Under the pieces are notes generated by a model. That model did not search any database. It had not been told where the DNA came from and worked only from the letters and a program-made list of their open reading frames with translations. Shown one piece after another: positions 4,958 to 8,861 of a stretch of 8,861 nt of DNA (its first letter is position 1; every line of letters starts with the position of its first letter). The translations under genes were made by a program, and so were the position numbers. Location: NCBI GenBank assembly GCA_945862495.1, contig CAMAYM010000105.1, positions 1 through 8,861 of the forward strand, given 5' to 3'. The stretch is from Bordetella parapertussis. GTDB taxonomy: Bacteria; Pseudomonadota; Gammaproteobacteria; Burkholderiales; Burkholderiaceae_B.

Positions 4958-6736
4958 GTGGCAGCAATCAAATCAAATTTACCGCGTCGTCAATTTGACG
5001 TGGTGGTCGTAGGTGCTGGCGGAGCTGGCATGCGTTGCTCGCTTCAACTCGCAAATGCGGGCTTGTCCGTTGCAGTGCTTTCAAAGGTCTTTCCAACACG
5101 CTCGCACACAGTGGCGGCGCAAGGTGGCATTGGTGCTTCTTTAGGCAACATGAGCGAAGACAATTGGTACTGGCACATGTATGACACCGTCAAGGGTTCG
5201 GATTGGCTTGGCGACCAAGATGCAATCGAATTTATGTGTCGCGAAGCACCCAATGCTGTGTATGAGCTTGAGCACATGGGTATGCCTTTTGACCGTAACC
5301 CTGATGGCACCATTTATCAGCGTCCATTTGGTGGGCACACCGCCAATTTTGGTGAAAAGCCCGTGCAGCGTGCCTGTGCCGCTGCTGACCGCACAGGCCA
5401 TGCCCTTTTACATACCCTTTATCAGCGTAACGTTGCTTCACGCACACAGTTTTTCGTTGAGTGGTTGGCGCTAGATCTCATCCGTAACGATGCAGGCGAT
5501 GTGTTGGGCGTGACGGCGCTTGAGATGGAAACTGGCGAAATCTATATTTTTGAAGCCAAGACAACGGTGATTGCAACCGGCGGTGCAGGGCGTATTTGGG
5601 CTGCATCGACCAACGCCTTCATCAATACGGGTGACGGAATGGGTATGTGCGCTCGTGCGGGCATTCCCATGATGGATATGGAATTTTGGCAGTTTCACCC
5701 CACTGGCGTAGCCGGTGCTGGCGTGCTGATTACTGAAGGTGTGCGCGGAGAGGGCGGTATCCTCCTCAACAAGGATGGCGAGCGCTTCATGGAGCGTTAT
5801 GCCCCGACCTTGAAAGACTTGGCTCCGCGCGATTTTATCTCGCGTTGTATGGATCAGGAAATCAAAGAAGGTCGTGGCTGTGGACCGGACGGCGCCTACG
5901 TTCACCTCAAGCTCGACCACCTCGGCGCAGATGTGATCAATAAGCGCTTGCCTTCGATTCTAGAAATCGGACACAAGTTTGCCAACGTTGATGCCACCAA
6001 AGAGCCCATTCCTGTTGTCCCAACTATCCATTATCAGATGGGCGGCATCCCTTGTAACTACAATGGTCAGGTCACCACGTGGGACGGCAAACAGGCCAAT
6101 ATTGTCAATGGCCTTTATGCGATAGGCGAGTGCTCGGCGACTTCTGTGCACGGTGCGAACCGCTTGGGAACCAACTCCTTGTTGGATCTGATCGTGTTTG
6201 GTCGTGCTGCAGGTAACCACATTGTTGCGGCACACCCTGAGCGTCAGCATGCTCATCAGCCATTGCCACAAGAGTCTGTGGACTTTTCAATTGATCGGGT
6301 CAACAAACTCGAGCAGCGCAAAACCGGCGAAAAGGCCCAAGTCGTGGGCAACGAAATCCGTAATGCAATGCAACAGCACTGCGGCGTGTTCCGCACGATG
6401 GCTTCTCTCAAAGAAGGCGTGGCAAAGATCGATGCCTTGGCCGAGAAAGTCGACAACATCGCTTTCCAGGACAAGTCCAAGGTCTTTAACACCGCACGTA
6501 TTGAGGCGCTTGAACTAAGCAACATGATCGAAGTGGCACGTTCGACGATTCACTCAGCCGCAGCACGCACGGAAAGCCGTGGCGCCCACGCACTGGATGA
6601 TTTCCCGACGCGTGATGATGACAATTGGATCAAACATACGCTGTGGTACTCGGAAGGCAATCGCCTCGATTACAAGCCTGTGCAGATGCAGCCACTCACA
6701 GTCGAAAGCTTCCCGCCCAAGACCCGTACATTCTAA
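4958..6736 (+). CDS. sdhA: Succinate dehydrogenase flavoprotein subunit SdhA
   Basis: Catalytic subunit of complex II; oxidises succinate to fumarate and passes electrons through covalent FAD to SdhB on the cytoplasmic face. It has 592 residues, normal family length (E. coli 588). The FAD-binding GAGGAG is at 19-24. SHTVAAQGG contains H50, the histidine carrying FAD. Active-site residues are H247 (HPTG), R291 (LAPRD, proton transfer), H358 (IHYQMGG) and R402 (GANRLGTNSLLDL). TEGVRGEGG and the C-terminal ESRGAHALDDFPTRDD are also typical. The start is GTG at 4958, three bases after sdhD. GGAG lies ten bases before it, rather long spacing; no ATG is available until residue 25, inside the FAD fold, so GTG is secure. 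Flavinylation should need the SdhE encoded two genes downstream. Confidence 0.98.
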   Translation: MAAIKSNLPRRQFDVVVVGAGGAGMRCSLQLANAGLSVAVLSKVFPTRSHTVAAQGGIGASLGNMSEDNWYWHMYDTVKGSDWLGDQDAIEFMCREAPNAVYELEHMGMPFDRNPDGTIYQRPFGGHTANFGEKPVQRACAAADRTGHALLHTLYQRNVASRTQFFVEWLALDLIRNDAGDVLGVTALEMETGEIYIFEAKTTVIATGGAGRIWAASTNAFINTGDGMGMCARAGIPMMDMEFWQFHPTGVAGAGVLITEGVRGEGGILLNKDGERFMERYAPTLKDLAPRDFISRCMDQEIKEGRGCGPDGAYVHLKLDHLGADVINKRLPSILEIGHKFANVDATKEPIPVVPTIHYQMGGIPCNYNGQVTTWDGKQANIVNGLYAIGECSATSVHGANRLGTNSLLDLIVFGRAAGNHIVAAHPERQHAHQPLPQESVDFSIDRVNKLEQRKTGEKAQVVGNEIRNAMQQHCGVFRTMASLKEGVAKIDALAEKVDNIAFQDKSKVFNTARIEALELSNMIEVARSTIHSAAARTESRGAHALDDFPTRDDDNWIKHTLWYSEGNRLDYKPVQMQPLTVESFPPKTRTF

Positions 6737-6758
6737 GTCAGGATATCTGGAATAAATC

Positions 6759-7475
6759 ATGAGCAAAAAACGCATCGTGAAGTTTGAAATTTACCGCTAC
6801 GATCCTGACAAGGATGAGCGTCCATATATGCAAAAACTCGAAGTTGAGTTGCAGCCTACTGACAAGATGTTGCTAGATGCGTTGATCCGCATCAAGATGG
6901 ACGTCGATGACAGCTTGGCGCTGCGCCGTTCATGCCGCGAAGGCGTGTGTGGCTCAGATGCCATGAACATCAATGGTAAAAATGGACTGGCCTGCACAAC
7001 CAACATGCTCGAACTCAAAGAGCCTGTGGTTTTGCGCCCGCTTCCAGGTCTGCCAGTGATTCGCGATCTGATCGTCGATATGACACAATTCTTTAACCAG
7101 TACCACTCTATTCGCCCTTACTTGATCAACGACACGCCACCGCCCGAAAAAGAGCGTCTGCAGTCGCCCGAGGCGCGCGAAGAGCTGGATGGCTTGTACG
7201 AGTGTATTTTGTGTGCCTGTTGCTCGACCTCTTGCCCATCATTTTGGTGGAACCCCGACAAGTTTGTGGGGCCTGCCGGGTTGTTACAAGCGTATCGCTT
7301 TATTGCGGATACCCGCGATCATGCGACGGCCGAGCGTCTCGATAACCTCGAAGACCCTTACCGCTTGTTCCGCTGCCACACGATTATGAATTGTGTAGAC
7401 GTGTGTCCAAAGGGTCTAAACCCATCGCGCGCGATTGGTAAGATCAAAGAAATGCTTGTGCGTCGTACGGTTTAA
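6759..7475 (+). CDS. sdhB: Succinate dehydrogenase iron-sulfur subunit SdhB
   Basis: Carries electrons from SdhA to the membrane quinone site through three clusters. It is 238 residues, the same length as E. coli SdhB. The [2Fe-2S] ligands are C59, C64, D67 and C79 (SCREGVCGSDAMNING); Asp in the third place is normal for proteobacterial enzymes. The [4Fe-4S] ligands are C149, C152, C155 and C216, and the [3Fe-4S] ligands are C159, C206 and C212, inside YECILCACCSTSCP and RCHTIMNCVDVCPKG. W164 and H207, near the quinone site in E. coli, are present. It starts at ATG 6759, 22 bp after sdhA, with a modest GGAA ribosome site, and ends 12 bp before sdhE. Confidence 0.98.
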   Translation: MSKKRIVKFEIYRYDPDKDERPYMQKLEVELQPTDKMLLDALIRIKMDVDDSLALRRSCREGVCGSDAMNINGKNGLACTTNMLELKEPVVLRPLPGLPVIRDLIVDMTQFFNQYHSIRPYLINDTPPPEKERLQSPEAREELDGLYECILCACCSTSCPSFWWNPDKFVGPAGLLQAYRFIADTRDHATAERLDNLEDPYRLFRCHTIMNCVDVCPKGLNPSRAIGKIKEMLVRRTV

Positions 7476-7487
7476 CAAAGAGCTCAA

Positions 7488-7748
7488 ATGGGAACATTAT
7501 CAGATCAGGATCGAATCAGGTTGCGTTGGCGTGCCAGACGTGGCTTACTGGAAAATGATCTGATTCTCACCCAGTATCTCGATACGTATCAAGCAGAATT
7601 GACGGATGTCGAAGTTGGCGCGCTGACCCAATTGTTTGAGCTTGGAGATAACGAACTGTTAGACTTACTATTAGGTCGTGTTGAGCCCAAGGGGGCGCTT
7701 GACCGGCCCGCAGTCAAGATGGTGCTGGCGCAAATACGCGCGGCATAG
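7488..7748 (+). CDS. sdhE: SDH FAD-assembly factor SdhE (YgfY/CptB family)
   Basis: A small cytosolic factor, 86 residues, that promotes covalent attachment of FAD to SdhA. The hallmark RGxxE motif is present as RGLLE (18-22), inside RARRGLLENDLIL. Acidic helical segments follow (YLDTYQAELTDVEVGALTQLFELGDNELLDLLLG), as expected of the five-helix fold. An AAGAG ribosome site stands five bases before ATG 7488. Its place directly after sdhB fits its role and is common in betaproteobacteria; in E. coli the gene lies elsewhere. The old annotation as antitoxin CptB is the alternative name; position next to sdhB favours the SDH role. Confidence 0.93.
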   Translation: MGTLSDQDRIRLRWRARRGLLENDLILTQYLDTYQAELTDVEVGALTQLFELGDNELLDLLLGRVEPKGALDRPAVKMVLAQIRAA

Positions 7749-7793
7749 ACAGCATCTTGTCTTGCTAACCAAATTTAAACGAAGGAATTACGT

Positions 7794-8861
7794 ATGAAAC
7801 TGTCCGACAATAAAGCCACGTTATCGTTTTCAGACGGTAGCCCTTCGGTTGATTTTCCTATGTACGACGGTAGCGTCGGCCCTCAGGTGATCGACATTCG
7901 TAAGCTTTACGGTCAGACTGGTTTGTTTACGTACGATCCTGGGTTTTTGTCGACCGCTTCGTGCACTTCCAACATCACATATATCGACGGTGATAAGGGT
8001 GAGCTACTTTATCGTGGTTACCCGATCGAAGAGCTCGCAGTCAACTGTGATTTTATGGACATCAGTTACCTGATTCTCAACGGTGAGTTGCCTGACGCTA
8101 AGCAAAAAATTGATTTTGACACGCTCGTGACGCATCACACGATGGTCAACGAGCAGATGCATTTTTTCCTGCGCGGTTTCCGTCGTGATGCCCATCCGAT
8201 GGCTGTCTTGACAGGTTTGGTCGGTGCATTGTCAGCGTTCTATCACGACTCGACAGACATCACCAACCCGCATCACCGCCATGTTTCAGCGATTCGTTTG
8301 ATCGCCAAGATGCCGACACTTGTTGCCATGGCATACAAGTACTCGCAAGGTCAGCCTTACATCTATCCACAAAACGATCTTTCGTATACGGGCAACTTCC
8401 TGCGTATGATGTTCGCAACGCCTTGCGAAGAGTATGTGGTCAATCCAGTTGTCGAGCGCGCACTCGATCGCATCTTTATCTTGCATGCTGATCACGAGCA
8501 AAATGCTTCGACCTCGACTGTGCGTTTGTGTGGCTCTTCAGGGACCAATCCTTTTGCCGCGATTGCTGCTGGTGTCGCTTGCTTGTGGGGTCCCGCTCAC
8601 GGTGGCGCCAATGAAGCATGTTTACAGATGCTCGAAGATCTCCAAGCCAAAGGCGGCATGTCTAAAGTTGGCGAGTTCATGGAGCAGGTCAAAGACAAAA
8701 ACTCTGGTGTGCGTCTGATGGGTTTTGGTCATCGTGTTTACAAAAACTTTGATCCACGTGCGAAGTTGATGCGCGAAACCTGCTACGAAGTATTGAATGA
8801 ACTCGGTCTCCAAGATGACCCATTGTTTAAATTGGCAATGACTCTTGAGAAGATTGCTTTG
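7794..8861 (+). CDS. gltA: Citrate synthase GltA, type II (C-terminus cut by window edge)
   Basis: Condenses acetyl-CoA with oxaloacetate to citrate, entry step of the TCA cycle. 356 residues are visible from ATG 7794 to the edge; the family is about 427-437 long, so roughly 75-80 residues are missing, including the catalytic Asp of the triad. Two triad members are seen: H269 in WGPAHGGANEA and H313 in GFGHRVYKNFDPRAKLM. SNITYIDGDKGELLYRGYPIEEL, written here only as the block near residues 59-81, and HADHEQNAST (231-240) are typical of the Gram-negative type II enzyme, whose hexamers are often NADH-inhibited. GAAGGA sits seven bases before the ATG. The 45-bp gap after sdhE has no terminator and no convincing promoter, so gltA is probably the last visible gene of the sdh operon. 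Confidence 0.97.
   Translation, partial: MKLSDNKATLSFSDGSPSVDFPMYDGSVGPQVIDIRKLYGQTGLFTYDPGFLSTASCTSNITYIDGDKGELLYRGYPIEELAVNCDFMDISYLILNGELPDAKQKIDFDTLVTHHTMVNEQMHFFLRGFRRDAHPMAVLTGLVGALSAFYHDSTDITNPHHRHVSAIRLIAKMPTLVAMAYKYSQGQPYIYPQNDLSYTGNFLRMMFATPCEEYVVNPVVERALDRIFILHADHEQNASTSTVRLCGSSGTNPFAAIAAGVACLWGPAHGGANEACLQMLEDLQAKGGMSKVGEFMEQVKDKNSGVRLMGFGHRVYKNFDPRAKLMRETCYEVLNELGLQDDPLFKLAMTLEKIAL

Noticed and set aside
5471..5920. 149-residue open frame on the minus strand inside sdhA
   Set aside because: Antisense shadow of SdhA, whose active-site motifs cover the same bases; no ribosome site or recognisable domain.
7747..7762. AGACA-GCATCT-TGTCT hairpin at the end of sdhE as a possible terminator
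   Set aside because: Only a 5-bp stem and no following T run; it does not look able to stop transcription before gltA.
1..8861. Search for mobile elements, defence genes, CRISPR arrays, tRNA or riboswitch folds
   Set aside because: No transposase or integrase motif, no spaced direct-repeat array, no tRNA-like T-arm seen; gaps between genes are all under 300 bases.

Overview
The window is core central metabolism from a betaproteobacterium, most likely a member of the Burkholderiales (Alcaligenaceae or Burkholderiaceae relatives). This rests on the proteins (a 329-residue Mdh of the 'type 2' kind, a GntR/UTRA regulator beside sdhCDAB, SdhE and GltA directly after sdhB) and on a gene order I recognise from that order of bacteria. 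The genus is inference. I see no mobile element, phage gene, CRISPR array, tRNA or rRNA, and coding density is high.

Layout. The left third reads leftward: mdh (malate dehydrogenase), a strong intrinsic terminator, then prpB and prpC (2-methylisocitrate lyase and 2-methylcitrate synthase), with prpC running off the left edge. A 229-bp divergent intergenic region at 3072-3300 holds the best regulatory signals, including a perfect 12-bp palindrome. The right two thirds read rightward: a GntR-family regulator, then a tight operon sdhC-sdhD-sdhA-sdhB-sdhE-gltA (succinate dehydrogenase, its FAD-assembly factor, citrate synthase). gltA runs off the right edge.

How it fits together. PrpC condenses propionyl-CoA with oxaloacetate and PrpB cleaves 2-methylisocitrate to pyruvate and succinate. 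SdhCDAB oxidises the succinate to fumarate, Mdh regenerates oxaloacetate, and GltA uses oxaloacetate with acetyl-CoA. The methylcitrate cycle and the TCA cycle are therefore joined physically as well as through shared metabolites. The window holds both citrate-synthase paralogues (PrpC and GltA) at its two ends, each cut by the window edge.

No new biological system is evident. The points most worth checking are regulatory. TCTTAT half-sites occur only in the upstream regions of gntR/mdh, prpB and sdhC. A nearly identical translation-initiation sequence is shared by prpB and mdh and partly by sdhC, which could mark common post-transcriptional control. A terminator lies so close to prpB that its promoter arrangement is unclear.
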